Shown here piece after piece: positions 34,884 to 43,817 of a stretch of 64,000 nucleotides of DNA. Location: the NCBI GenBank assembly GCA_031963415.1, contig JASSUI010000001.1:1922001-1986000 (forward strand), in the 5' to 3' direction. A program made the position numbers and the translations under genes. Each line of letters starts with the position of its first letter. Within the stretch, counting starts at the first letter, position 1. The notes beneath the pieces were generated by a model. It was given only the letters and a program-made list of their open reading frames with translations, ran no database searches and was not told the origin of the DNA. Origin of the DNA: JASSUD01 sp031963415. Its GTDB lineage: Bacteria > Pseudomonadota > Gammaproteobacteria > Burkholderiales > Burkholderiaceae.

Positions 34884-35066
34884 AATTTCTTCACGATTTT
34901 TCGAAAGTCAGAGTAGATGGTTGTAGGCCTATGTTGGAGTTTGTACCTCACCCTAATCTACGAACATTGCAAAGAATCGTAGGTTGGGGCGATGCGGGAA
35001 CCCGACCATGTGTGCCTTGTAACCCTCATATTTCTTTTTTTGGGAGATTATGAATAAATTCTAAGC
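34884..35066. repeat. Family B palindromic element (diverged copy)
   Basis: Left TTCACGATTTTTCGAAAGT and right GGGAGATTATGAATAAATTC are the degenerate ends. The core GTAGGTTGGGGCGATGCGGG followed by AACCCGACCATG is the family B core hairpin; GTAGATGG / CCTCACCCTAATCTAC also pair. It takes up most of the rseP-bamA spacer. Confidence 0.55.
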
Positions 35067-35077
35067 AGATTTTTTAG

Positions 35078-35132
35078 GCAGACGCTGAAGAAATTGAAGC
35101 AAAGAATGCCTTAAAGTTTATTCAGCGTCTGC
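35078..35132. repeat. Family C short palindrome (C1)
   Basis: GCAGACGCTGAA (35078-35089) pairs perfectly with TTCAGCGTCTGC (35121-35132). It lies about 75 bases before bamA, and a related longer copy stands just after bamA (37522-37616). Confidence 0.8.
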
Positions 35133-35207
35133 TTAATAGATCATATGAAGCTCTCGCCTTATCTAGCCTTTTCCTAAGACAAGTTCATCCCGTACTGAGA
35201 ATAAACC

Positions 35208-37511
35208 TTGTTTAGATCTAACCCATTTATCGCTAAAGCAGCTTTAGCTGCTGCTGTCTTTGCTGCGCATAACGTTAACGTTTATGCCGTCTCTCCTTTT
35301 GTTGTAAAAGATCTGCGCGTGGAAGGTTTGCAGCGCGTTGAGCCTGGTACTGTGTTTGCTTATGTACCACTTAAGCAAGGTGATACATTCACCGATGCCA
35401 AAGGCTCAGAAATTATACGTGCGCTATACGCGACTGGCTTTTTTAATGATGTGCGCGTTTCGGTACAAAATGATGTGGTCTTTATTCAAGTGCAAGAACG
35501 CTCTGCAGTGGCCTCAGTCGACTTTGCAGGCATTCGAGCTTTTAATAAAGATAACTTGAATAAAGCGCTACGAGCAGTCGAGTTATTCCCCGGTCGTTAT
35601 TACGATAAAAGCTTGGTTGATAAAGCGGAACAAGAACTAAAGCGTCAGTATTTAACCAAAGGCTTTTACGCTGCCGAGGTAAAAACGACAATTACCCCGA
35701 TTGATCGTAACCGCGTGACCATCTTGTTCACTGTGATTGAGGGGCCAGCTGCCAAAATTAAGCAGATTAATTTCCTGGGTAATAAAGCAGTAAAAAGCAG
35801 CACTTTACAAGATGAGATGCAAATCTCACCGCCCAATTGGTTCTCTTGGTATACCAAAAACGATCTGTATTCAAAAGAACGCCTAACGGGGGATCTTGAA
35901 AGGATTCGTTCTTATTATCTTGATCGTGGCTATCTCGAATTCAATATTGAGTCGACTCAAGTCTCCATTTCGCCAGATAAACAAGATATTTATCTCACGG
36001 TTAAGCTGCACGAAGGTGAACCGTATACGATTTCAAACATTCAGCTAGCGGGTGAATTACTCAATAAGCAAGCTGAATTGCAAAGCTTAATCACACTCAA
36101 ACCGGGTGAGCGCTTTTCTGCAAGCAAGTTGCAAGCATCGAGCAAAGCCATTTCGGATAAATTAGGTGAATATGGTTATGCGTTTGCTAACGTGAATGCA
36201 CAGCCAACACTCGATGCACAACATCACACCGTATCGCTCACCATGCAAGTTAACCCGGGGCGCCGAGTGTATGTGAGACGCATCAATATTAGCGGCCATG
36301 AGCGCACCCGTGATGAAGTGATTCGCCGCGAGATGCGTCAATTTGAGAGCTCCTGGTTTGATGGTCAACGACTCAAACTTTCGCAAGATCGCCTAAATAG
36401 GCTTGACTATTTCATCGATGTAAATGTGGTACCTACCCCTGTTGCAGGCGCAACAGATCAAGTTGATGTCGATGTAAAAGTGACCGAAAAGACCACAGGT
36501 TCATTCATGCTGGGCGCAGGTTTTTCGTCGACCGATAAAGTTTTGTTAACAGCGAGTTTTGCGCAAGACAATGTATTTGGTTCTGGCACTAGCTTAGGGG
36601 TTCAGGTGAATACAGCAAAAGCCTACCGTACGTTGATGGTGAATCAGATTGACCCGTACTTTACGATTGATGGTATTAAACGAATTACTAATGTTTTTTA
36701 CCGCACCTATCAGCCATTACTGTACTCAAGCTCGAATACCTTTTCTATTCGTAGCGCGGGTGCTGATTTGAAGTTTGGCATTCCATTCTCCGAATCAGAT
36801 ACCGTTTATTTCGGCGTAGGCATAGAGCAAGATCGCTTCCAAGCGGATAAAGATACGCCAGAAGTTTACCGGCGCTACATTGCTGAATTTGGCAATGTGG
36901 TGCGCAATGTACCTCTGTCGGTTGGTTGGTCACGTGATTATCGTGACAGCGCGTTAGTGCCAAGCAATGGATATTTCACCTACACAAACGTTGAATTAGG
37001 CACGCCAGCGGGTAAAACGCAGTATTACAGGCTCGATCTTCAGCAACAATATTATTATTCTTTTGCGCGTGGCCTAGTGCTTGGTCTAAATGGTGAAATT
37101 GGCTACGGTAAAGGATTAGCGGGTAAGTCTTACCCGATCTTTAAAAATTATTTTGCCGGGGGTATTGGCTCCGTACGAGGCTATCAACCTTCTTCACTTG
37201 GCCCTAGAGATCCGAAAACTAAAGACTCAATCGGTGGCGCTAAAAAGATAGTAGCGAATGTTGAATTAACTTTCCCGCTGCCAAATACCGGCTACGATCG
37301 TACGTTACGTGTATTTACTTTTTTAGATGCAGGTAATGTCTGGGCTCAGGATGAACAAATGAAGCTCTCGCAACTGCGTTATGGGTATGGTGCGGGACTC
37401 GTCTGGCTCTCACCCATTGGCGCATTGAAATTGAGTTTAGGCTTCCCATTGGTGAAGAAGCAGGGTGATCTGTATCAGAAATTCCAATTCCAGATTGGGA
37501 CGTCGTTCTAA
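35208..37511 (+). CDS. bamA: Outer membrane protein assembly factor BamA
   Basis: A 767-residue Omp85 protein that inserts beta-barrels into the outer membrane. A signal peptide ends near YAVSP (residue about 27). Five POTRA domains cover about 30-420 (VVKDLRVEGLQRVEPGTVFAY begins the first), and the 16-strand barrel has the loop-6 VRGY motif (GSVRGYQPSS) near 660 and a terminal Phe. No in-frame ATG lies at the expected start; TTG at 35208 gives a sensible N-terminus (FRSNPFIAKAALAAA), so an unusual TTG start is proposed. Confidence 0.93.
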   Translation: MFRSNPFIAKAALAAAVFAAHNVNVYAVSPFVVKDLRVEGLQRVEPGTVFAYVPLKQGDTFTDAKGSEIIRALYATGFFNDVRVSVQNDVVFIQVQERSAVASVDFAGIRAFNKDNLNKALRAVELFPGRYYDKSLVDKAEQELKRQYLTKGFYAAEVKTTITPIDRNRVTILFTVIEGPAAKIKQINFLGNKAVKSSTLQDEMQISPPNWFSWYTKNDLYSKERLTGDLERIRSYYLDRGYLEFNIESTQVSISPDKQDIYLTVKLHEGEPYTISNIQLAGELLNKQAELQSLITLKPGERFSASKLQASSKAISDKLGEYGYAFANVNAQPTLDAQHHTVSLTMQVNPGRRVYVRRINISGHERTRDEVIRREMRQFESSWFDGQRLKLSQDRLNRLDYFIDVNVVPTPVAGATDQVDVDVKVTEKTTGSFMLGAGFSSTDKVLLTASFAQDNVFGSGTSLGVQVNTAKAYRTLMVNQIDPYFTIDGIKRITNVFYRTYQPLLYSSSNTFSIRSAGADLKFGIPFSESDTVYFGVGIEQDRFQADKDTPEVYRRYIAEFGNVVRNVPLSVGWSRDYRDSALVPSNGYFTYTNVELGTPAGKTQYYRLDLQQQYYYSFARGLVLGLNGEIGYGKGLAGKSYPIFKNYFAGGIGSVRGYQPSSLGPRDPKTKDSIGGAKKIVANVELTFPLPNTGYDRTLRVFTFLDAGNVWAQDEQMKLSQLRYGYGAGLVWLSPIGALKLSLGFPLVKKQGDLYQKFQFQIGTSF

Positions 37512-37521
37512 AGAACGAGGG

Positions 37522-37616
37522 AGACGCTGAATAAACCGAAAGCGGCATCGTACTTCTTTGCCGCGCTAATGCATTGTCTGCGTTGGTATTCCTTGTTCGC
37601 GATTTATTCAGCGTCT
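37522..37616. repeat. Family C palindromic element (C2)
   Basis: Perfect 14-bp terminal inverted repeats AGACGCTGAATAAA (37522-37535) and TTTATTCAGCGTCT (37603-37616), starting 11 bases after the bamA stop. The remaining bases up to the skp start (37814) show no further gene. Confidence 0.85.
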
Positions 37617-37813
37617 TTCTAGTGATGGCTTTTGTGAATGTTAGGCGAGCTCAATCAAGATTAGCTGAATGGATATTTGTACTTGGTAAGACAAAACTAC
37701 TAAACTATTCTAACTTGACGGAGAAAGCGCAGCACTGGACAGAACAGAAAGGTTGAGATCTTCTCACGCCGACCGCTTACTTGATCAATGAAAAGGCTGA
37801 ATTGTTAAATAAA

Positions 37814-38341
37814 ATGACTCGACAAAATTTTGTGCGCCTGCTGCTTGGCGCGTTAATAACAGCAGCTGCACTGCAGGTGCAAGCGGTAGAAACACGAATT
37901 GCTGCAGTGAATTCAGATCGTATTTTGCGTGAATCAGCGCCGGCTAAAGATGCGCAAAAAAGACTGGAGCAGGAGTTTTCAAAACGTGGTCGTGACTTAC
38001 AGCAAATGGAGCAACGCTTAAAAACGGCGGCTGATTCATTAGCCGAAAAAAGTGCTAAGTTAGCATCGGCCAACATCGAAAAGAAGCAGCGTGAATTAGC
38101 TCAACTTGATATTGATTTTCAGCGTAAGAAACGTGAGTTCCAGGAAGATCTCAATCGGCGCCGTAATGAAGATCTGATTGCTGTGCTCGACTCTGCGAAT
38201 AAAGCGATTAAGCAAATTGCCGAGAAAGAAAACTACGATTTGATTATTCAAGAAGCGGTTTACATTAATCCGCGCATCGATATTACGGATAAGGTATTAA
38301 AAGTCTTAGAGGACGCAAATACTAAAACTGAACTGCATTAA
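37814..38341 (+). CDS. skp: Periplasmic chaperone Skp/OmpH
   Basis: A 175-residue periplasmic holdase for unfolded outer-membrane proteins, working with BamA encoded just upstream. The signal peptide MTRQNFVRLLLGALITAAAL ends at VQA; the mature part starts VETRIAAVNSDRILRES and continues as a long charged coiled coil (about 50-130), then the C-terminal YDLIIQEAVYINPRIDITDKVL of the family. The ATG at 37814 is chosen because it gives a proper signal peptide; a frame from 37781 adds 11 residues. Confidence 0.93.
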   Translation: MTRQNFVRLLLGALITAAALQVQAVETRIAAVNSDRILRESAPAKDAQKRLEQEFSKRGRDLQQMEQRLKTAADSLAEKSAKLASANIEKKQRELAQLDIDFQRKKREFQEDLNRRRNEDLIAVLDSANKAIKQIAEKENYDLIIQEAVYINPRIDITDKVLKVLEDANTKTELH

Positions 38342-38527
38342 TTCTCTACTAGGCCCATCTTACTTACTAACCAATTTGTATCAAAATAACTTTTTTGCCG
38401 CTCGTTTAATTTGTGCATCGAGCGGCTAGCCTCTATATGTAATTGATGTGCGTTAAGTGCTTAAGAACGACGGCAAACAAAACGCAGCCAGCGAAACACA
38501 AACGAAATACGACAGATAAAACACGAG

Positions 38528-39580
38528 ATGATAGTGACACTTGATGAGCTTACGCAGCGTTTTGGAGGTAAGGTTATCGGTGATGGTTCCACCCGTATCA
38601 AAAATCTTGCGCCGCTGAATTCAGCGCAGGAACAACAACTGTCATTTTTAGCTAACCCTAAATATGCTGGTTTACTTGAGACGACAAATGCAGCGGCTGT
38701 ACTGATCACCGAGGCTGATTTCCTGAACCTTAAATCCCCTTATCGCTGCGCTTTTCTGGTAGCGTCTAACCCATATGCTTATTTTGCTCGCGTAGCGCAG
38801 CTCTTCACCTCCTCCAGTATTAACCAAGCGGTGGGTGTGCATCCAACGGCAGTAATTGATGCGAGTGCTCAGGTTGCCAAGAGTGCATCGATTGGACCGC
38901 ATGTTGTGATTGAGGCCGGCGCGGTAATTGGAGAGAGGGTGCAACTTGATGCGCATAGCTTTGTCGGGCGCGGCACAGTGCTTAGTGATGGCGTCCATCT
39001 TTTCCCTAAGGTAGTGATTTATCACGATTGTAAAATCGGAGCAGAGACGGTCATCCACGCTGGCGCTGTAATTGGTGCCGATGGTTTTGGTTTTGCGCCT
39101 GATTTTGATGGTGATAAAGGCGAATGGGTCAAGATTCCACAAGTAGGTGGAGTAACAATTGGCGTAGGTGCTGAAATTGGTGCAAACACGACGATTGATC
39201 GTGGTGCGATGGAAGATACTGTTATCGAAGATGGCGTAAAGATCGATAACCTAGTGCAAATTGGGCATAACTGTCGTATTGGTGCTTACACCGTCATTGC
39301 GGGCTGTACAGGCATTGCTGGTAGTACGACGATTGGGCGTCATTGCATGATTGGTGGCGCGGTTGGTGTTGCTGGTCATATCAAATTGGCGGATCGAGTC
39401 ACCGTTACAGGCAAGTCCAGCGTTTCTAAATCACTATTGAAAGCCGGTGTATATTCGAGCCTTTTCCCCGCCTTGCCGCAAGCAGAGTGGAATCACCAGG
39501 CCGCATTACTGCGTAGGTTAGCTGACATACGTACACGTCTAAAGCGGTTAGAAGCAGCCTTTTGCACTCAAGAAAAATAG
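38528..39580 (+). CDS. lpxD: UDP-3-O-(3-hydroxyacyl)glucosamine N-acyltransferase
   Basis: A 350-residue trimeric acyltransferase, third step of lipid A synthesis. An N-terminal substrate domain (LSFLANPKYAGLL) is followed by a left-handed beta-helix of hexapeptide repeats from about 110 to 290 (IGPHVVIEAGAVIGERV and further), with the catalytic His in the VQIGHNCRIG segment. A C-terminal helix closes the protein. It lies between skp and fabZ as expected. Confidence 0.96.
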   Translation: MIVTLDELTQRFGGKVIGDGSTRIKNLAPLNSAQEQQLSFLANPKYAGLLETTNAAAVLITEADFLNLKSPYRCAFLVASNPYAYFARVAQLFTSSSINQAVGVHPTAVIDASAQVAKSASIGPHVVIEAGAVIGERVQLDAHSFVGRGTVLSDGVHLFPKVVIYHDCKIGAETVIHAGAVIGADGFGFAPDFDGDKGEWVKIPQVGGVTIGVGAEIGANTTIDRGAMEDTVIEDGVKIDNLVQIGHNCRIGAYTVIAGCTGIAGSTTIGRHCMIGGAVGVAGHIKLADRVTVTGKSSVSKSLLKAGVYSSLFPALPQAEWNHQAALLRRLADIRTRLKRLEAAFCTQEK

Positions 39581-39607
39581 CCCAGAAACATTTTGTCTAA
39601 ACTGCGT

Positions 39608-39664
39608 ATGCCTCGTGGCTAATACAAGTACATTAGCTACGAGGCATAATGCTGCTATTTTTTT
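39608..39664 (+). terminator. Strong hairpin with distant T run after lpxD
   Basis: ATGCCTCGTGGCTAAT (39608-39623) pairs with ATTAGCTACGAGGCAT (39632-39647), 16 pairs with one G-U and an 8-base loop. Seven T follow 10 bases later (39658-39664). This is either an inefficient terminator or another palindromic repeat. Confidence 0.5.
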
Positions 39665-39877
39665 GTATACAGATTTTTCTTAGAGTCTATTCAATATCTT
39701 TCTGATGGTCCGATAAACATTTAAGGTAAGCCTAGCCTGCCTGGTCAGAGAAATTTTGAATAAGCTTTATGAGCCCGTTTAGTGTTTTCGTAGTGGCTTT
39801 GCGCCGACGTAGACAGGTTCTAAAAGAAATATTGATAGAACGAAATACTTAGTCACCAAGTTTTGCTGAGAGAGGCA

Positions 39878-40345
39878 ATGAATTCATCTCCCATTAATCT
39901 AGATATTCATAAGATTTTGTCGCAATTACCGCATCGTTATCCCATTTTGCTGGTGGATAGGGTGCTGGAGCTTGAGCCGCGCAAAAGCATCAAAGCTTTG
40001 AAAAATGTCTCCATTAACGAGCCTTATTTCGTCGGTCATTTCCCGCAGCGTCCGGTTATGCCTGGTGTTCTGATCTTAGAGGCATTGGCCCAAGCAGCTG
40101 CGCTTTTGACCTTTGCTGAGGCTGATCACGACCCAGGTTCCGTGCTTTATTATTTTGCAGGAATTGATAAAGCTCGCTTTAAACGCCCCGTTGAGCCAGG
40201 CGATCAGCTCATCTTAAACGTCACCTTAGAGCGTTATTTGCGCGGCATTTGGAAATTTAATGCATGCGCTGAAGTCGATGGTGCAGTAGCAGCACAAGCT
40301 GAATTGATGTGTACAGTTAAGCAGACTGCTGAACTCAATAAGTAG
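39878..40345 (+). CDS. fabZ: 3-hydroxyacyl-[acyl-carrier-protein] dehydratase FabZ
   Basis: A 155-residue hotdog-fold dehydratase of fatty acid elongation. The signature LPHRYPILLVDRVLEL, the catalytic His in FVGHFPQRPVMPGVLILEALAQ and a Glu in the same helix are present. The ATG at 39878 follows GAGAGAGG; the frame is open five codons further upstream. It is separated from lpxD and lpxA by about 300 bases each, although these genes are usually nearly contiguous. Confidence 0.95.
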   Translation: MNSSPINLDIHKILSQLPHRYPILLVDRVLELEPRKSIKALKNVSINEPYFVGHFPQRPVMPGVLILEALAQAAALLTFAEADHDPGSVLYYFAGIDKARFKRPVEPGDQLILNVTLERYLRGIWKFNACAEVDGAVAAQAELMCTVKQTAELNK

Positions 40346-40525
40346 GCTATCGATTTGGGAGCATTGCTTTTTAAGGGCCTATTCTCAAATTTGTTAAAAG
40401 ATGGCGATTTAAAAGGAAGAGTGGACGCAGCAAGTGGAACATATAGGTAATATATGAAGCTTTCGAGCGCTACTTAAATTCGAACAAGTAGCCGCTTAGC
40501 TAGCAAATATTTTTTGATGCAATCC

Positions 40526-40654
40526 TTAGGGTGTGTCTTTAATTAAAACGGGCTCGCGAACGTACCAGCCAGCACGCTGGCTGGTACGTTCCTGTAAAAA
40601 ACTCATCTTAAAAGACGTCAACGCGAACCCGTTTTAATTGAAGACACACCCTAA
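40526..40654. repeat. Family F double-palindrome element between fabZ and lpxA
   Basis: Terminal arms of 27 bases (40526-40552 beginning TTAGGGTGTGTCTTTAATT, and 40628-40654) match at 26 of 27 positions. Inside, GAACGTACCAGCCAGC (40558-40573) and GCTGGCTGGTACGTTC (40576-40591) pair perfectly over 16 bases with a 2-base loop. The element ends 23 bases before the lpxA ATG. The rest of the 332-base spacer (40346-40525) shows nothing recognisable. Confidence 0.9.
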
Positions 40655-40677
40655 CAACCTAAAAAGAAAAGATCAGC

Positions 40678-41466
40678 ATGACTCTGATTCATCCAACTGT
40701 TGTGGTCGAGCGCGGTGCGCAAATAGATGAGACAGTCGAAATAGGCCCATATACGGTAATTGGGGCGCAAGTCAGTATTGCGGCTGGCACGAAGGTCGGC
40801 TCGCATACCGTGATTGAAGGCTGTACTGAGATTGGCCAGGACAATCGTATTGGCAATTTTGCAGCGCTCGGTGGCGCACCACAAGATATGAAGTATAAGG
40901 GTGAGCCAACTCGTTTAATAATTGGCGCACGCAATACGATTCGTGAGTTTACTGCGATCCATACGGGTACAACGCAAGATAAAGGTATCACGCAGATCGG
41001 TGATGACAATTGGATAATGGGTTATGTGCATATTGCTCATGATTGCGTTATCGGCAATCACACTATTTTTTCTAGTAATGCGCAGATTGCCGGGCATGTA
41101 CAAGTGGGCGACTGGGCCATTTTAGGTGGCATGTCAGGTGTACACCAAGGTGTGAGAATTGGCGCTCATGCGATGCTAGGTGGAGCTTCGGCGTTGGTGC
41201 AAGATCTGCCGCCTTTTGTGATTGCTGCAGGTGAAAAAGCGAAGCCCTACGGCATTAACACAGAAGGGTTACGCCGCCGTGGCTTTGCGCCAGATACGAT
41301 TGCTACTTTGCAGTTGGCTTATCGCTTGTTGTACAAGTCAGGCCTTTCCTTAGAGCAGGCCATTACTAAGCTATCTGAATTGGCCGAACAAAGTGTAGCG
41401 GAATCTATTCATTTGCAAGCCTTCACTGAGTTTCTGCGTGCAGCCAAACGAGGGATTATTCGTTAA
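40678..41466 (+). CDS. lpxA: Acyl-ACP--UDP-N-acetylglucosamine O-acyltransferase
   Basis: A 262-residue trimeric enzyme, first step of lipid A synthesis. It is a left-handed beta-helix of hexapeptide repeats over residues 1-185 (IHPTVVVERGAQIDETVEIG, IGDDNWIMGYVHIAHDC, with the catalytic His in the latter), then a helical C-terminus with GINTEGLRRRGFAPD. Length is normal. The start is close to the palindromic family F element. Confidence 0.97.
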   Translation: MTLIHPTVVVERGAQIDETVEIGPYTVIGAQVSIAAGTKVGSHTVIEGCTEIGQDNRIGNFAALGGAPQDMKYKGEPTRLIIGARNTIREFTAIHTGTTQDKGITQIGDDNWIMGYVHIAHDCVIGNHTIFSSNAQIAGHVQVGDWAILGGMSGVHQGVRIGAHAMLGGASALVQDLPPFVIAAGEKAKPYGINTEGLRRRGFAPDTIATLQLAYRLLYKSGLSLEQAITKLSELAEQSVAESIHLQAFTEFLRAAKRGIIR

Positions 41467-41641
41467 CTTATTTAAAGTCTTTCAGGTAAAGCGAGCCTTT
41501 GCTACGAGTGCAATTCCATAACGGAAACCAACCTTTAGCAGGGTTTTTTGAAAAATCTAGAACGGTTTTCTCGATCTTTGTTCAAAGTCTCTTTGAGCGG
41601 CCTTAATTGCGCTCATTCAACGCTTCCTTAATATATTCAAC

Positions 41642-42811
41642 GTGCACACTTTTGCAGCTCCGTTTAATTTAGCCATGGTGGCAGGTGAGACGTCTGGCGA
41701 TCTGCTGGCGGCGCAGCTGCTTACCTCTTTGACGTCCAAGTTGCCGGTGGCTAGTTCCTATTTTGGTATTGGCGGCCCGCAGATGGCTGCCGCTGGTTTC
41801 GATGTGCGTTGGCCTGCAGAAAAATTAGCTGTACGTGGCTATGTCGAAGCGCTGCGTAACATTCCTGAAATTTTGCGTATTCGTCAGGCGTTAAAGCGTG
41901 CTTTGCTAGCTGCGCCGCCCACAGCTTTTATCGGAATTGACGCGCCTGACTTTAACTTGGGACTCGAAGAGGTACTGCGCCGCGCTCGGATACCTACAGT
42001 GCATTTCGTCAGTCCGTCGATTTGGGCGTGGCGCGCGCAACGGATAAAAAAAATTCAGCGCGCGGTTGATTTGATGCTATGCGTTTTTCCATTTGAAACT
42101 GAAATATATGCACGCGCTGGCGTTGCTGCGCGTTATGTTGGGCACCCGTTGGCTGATCGTATTCCATTAATGCCTAACCCAATAGCGGCGCGCCAACAGC
42201 TCGGATTAGCAGAGTCGGGGACATTGGTAGCAGTATTGCCAGGCAGCCGGCATGCTGAAATTAAATGGATTGCTCCCTCATTTTTTGCTGCGATGGCTTT
42301 AATGCAGCAACGTGAGCCCGCATTGCGTTTTGTGCTACCGGTTGCAACGCCGGCCGCTCGTGCCCAGTTACAACCGTTACTGGAAGCTTACCCGCAGCTT
42401 GCTTTAACGCTGACGGAGGGTGCTTCTCATCTAGCTTTAGAAGCGGCTGATGCAGTGCTAGTTGCTAGTGGTACTGCTACGCTTGAGACGGCACTATATA
42501 AAAAGCCTATGGTTATCTCGTATACGGTGCCTTGGCTCACTGCTCAGATTATGAAACGTCAGGGTTATTTGCCGTACGTCGGCCTGCCAAATATTTTGGC
42601 CGGGCGTTTTGTTGTGCCTGAATTATTACAAGAGGCTGCCACACCCCATGCGCTGGCTGATGCGATACTCAATCAATTAAACGATGCAGCTAACCAGCGT
42701 TCACTGACTGAGCTTTTCACCGACATGCATTTGACGTTAAAGCAGAACGCTGCTGAAAGCGCGGCGCAGGCAATTGCCGAGCTAATCACCTCGAAAAGTG
42801 CGCAACAATGA
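41642..42811 (+). CDS. lpxB: Lipid A disaccharide synthase
   Basis: A 389-residue GT19 glycosyltransferase that joins UDP-diacylglucosamine and lipid X at the inner membrane. Motifs: MVAGETSGDLLAAQLL (residues 12-27), FIGIDAPDFNLGLE, FVSPSIWAWRAQRIKKI, VGHPLADRIP, VLPGSRHAEI, and the C-terminal VASGTATLETAL plus VGLPNILAGR. The start codon is GTG at 41642, since the next ATG would cut into the first motif. It is 175 bases after lpxA. Confidence 0.95.
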   Translation: MHTFAAPFNLAMVAGETSGDLLAAQLLTSLTSKLPVASSYFGIGGPQMAAAGFDVRWPAEKLAVRGYVEALRNIPEILRIRQALKRALLAAPPTAFIGIDAPDFNLGLEEVLRRARIPTVHFVSPSIWAWRAQRIKKIQRAVDLMLCVFPFETEIYARAGVAARYVGHPLADRIPLMPNPIAARQQLGLAESGTLVAVLPGSRHAEIKWIAPSFFAAMALMQQREPALRFVLPVATPAARAQLQPLLEAYPQLALTLTEGASHLALEAADAVLVASGTATLETALYKKPMVISYTVPWLTAQIMKRQGYLPYVGLPNILAGRFVVPELLQEAATPHALADAILNQLNDAANQRSLTELFTDMHLTLKQNAAESAAQAIAELITSKSAQQ

Positions 42812-42852
42812 ATGCAGCTCAACCCCTCTAAATAAAGAGTTTGGTCTAGACT

Positions 42853-43012
42853 CTGTTCACGATTTCTCAAAAAAGCGGAGTAGAGAATCGTAGAGATCAC
42901 GCGTTAGCATTCGTACGAATAAAGAAAAGAATTGTAGGTTGAGGTGACGAAGGAGCCTCAACATGATTACCGATAATCTCTCAAATCTCTACTTTTGAAG
43001 ACCGTGAACAGG
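42853..43012. repeat. Family B palindromic element between lpxB and rnhB
   Basis: Ends CTGTTCACGATTTCTCAAAA and TTTTGAAGACCGTGAACAG are near-complementary. The core GTAGGTTGAGGTGACGAAGG with AGCCTCAACATG (42932-42964) forms the family B hairpin. It ends 13 bases before rnhB. Confidence 0.8.
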
Positions 43013-43025
43013 TTTTAAGGATTTA

Positions 43026-43607
43026 ATGATGCAAAATGTCGAACTGATTTGTGGTGTTGACGAGGCGGGGAGAGGTCCACTCGCTGGCCCGGTTGTAGCC
43101 GCCGCGGTGATACTTGATGCGCAACGTCCTATTGTTGGTTTAGCTGACTCAAAAAAACTGTCTGCATCAAAGCGTGAGGCGCTTTTTACATTAATTTGCG
43201 ACCGCTCGCTCGCGTTCCATATTGCTCATGCGTCAGTTGAAGAAATCGATACACTTAATATTTTGCAAGCGACAATGCTTGCGATGCAACGTGCAGTCGC
43301 TGGCTTATCAGTAACCCCCACGTTGGTCAAAATCGATGGCAATCGCTGCCCGAAACTAGATCTGCCTGCAGTGGCGATTGTCGGCGGCGATGGCTGCGTC
43401 GATTCAATTTCAGCCGCTTCAATCTTAGCTAAAGTGACCCGAGATCGAATGCTCGCTGAATTGCATTTATCTCACCCGGAATACGGTTTTAACCAACATA
43501 TGGGTTACGGCACTCCCCAACACCTCGCTGCGTTGAAAGAGCATGGGCCATGTGTGTACCATCGTCGCTCGTTTGCGCCAGTTAGAAAGAGTATCCGAGC
43601 TGATTGA
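43026..43607 (+). CDS. rnhB: Ribonuclease HII
   Basis: A 193-residue endonuclease that removes ribonucleotides from DNA. The catalytic acidic pair is in CGVDEAGRGPLAGP near residues 10-23, with further acidic residues in LVKIDGNRCP and SAASILAKVTRDR. The end LKEHGPCVYHRRSF is typical. A second ATG one codon on is equally possible. It follows lpxB, as in many proteobacteria. Confidence 0.96.
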   Translation: MMQNVELICGVDEAGRGPLAGPVVAAAVILDAQRPIVGLADSKKLSASKREALFTLICDRSLAFHIAHASVEEIDTLNILQATMLAMQRAVAGLSVTPTLVKIDGNRCPKLDLPAVAIVGGDGCVDSISAASILAKVTRDRMLAELHLSHPEYGFNQHMGYGTPQHLAALKEHGPCVYHRRSFAPVRKSIRAD

Positions 43608-43817
43608 AAAGTCGTCCTGGAAGAATCGGAAGGCTGGGGAGCTCAGAAACTGCATGAAAAGGTTTGGTCGTTGCCCAAAGTTATATTCAGCGTATCGCGT
43701 TGACTTCTATTTTTCTTACGGCTTTCTGTCAAAAAATTAGGCTACCTCGACGTTGACTATCGCCATATCTCCTCCTCCTTTGCTCTCTATTTTCTTATCA
43801 TCTACTTGCAAAAAAAA

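Noticed and set aside
38397..38426. GCCGCTCG/CGAGCGGC hairpin after skp as a terminator
   Set aside because: The stem is clear, but the T run precedes rather than follows it on the plus strand, so termination is doubtful.
38672..39142. 156-codon minus-strand frame inside lpxD
   Set aside because: Complement of the hexapeptide repeats; similar shadow frames appear opposite lpxA.
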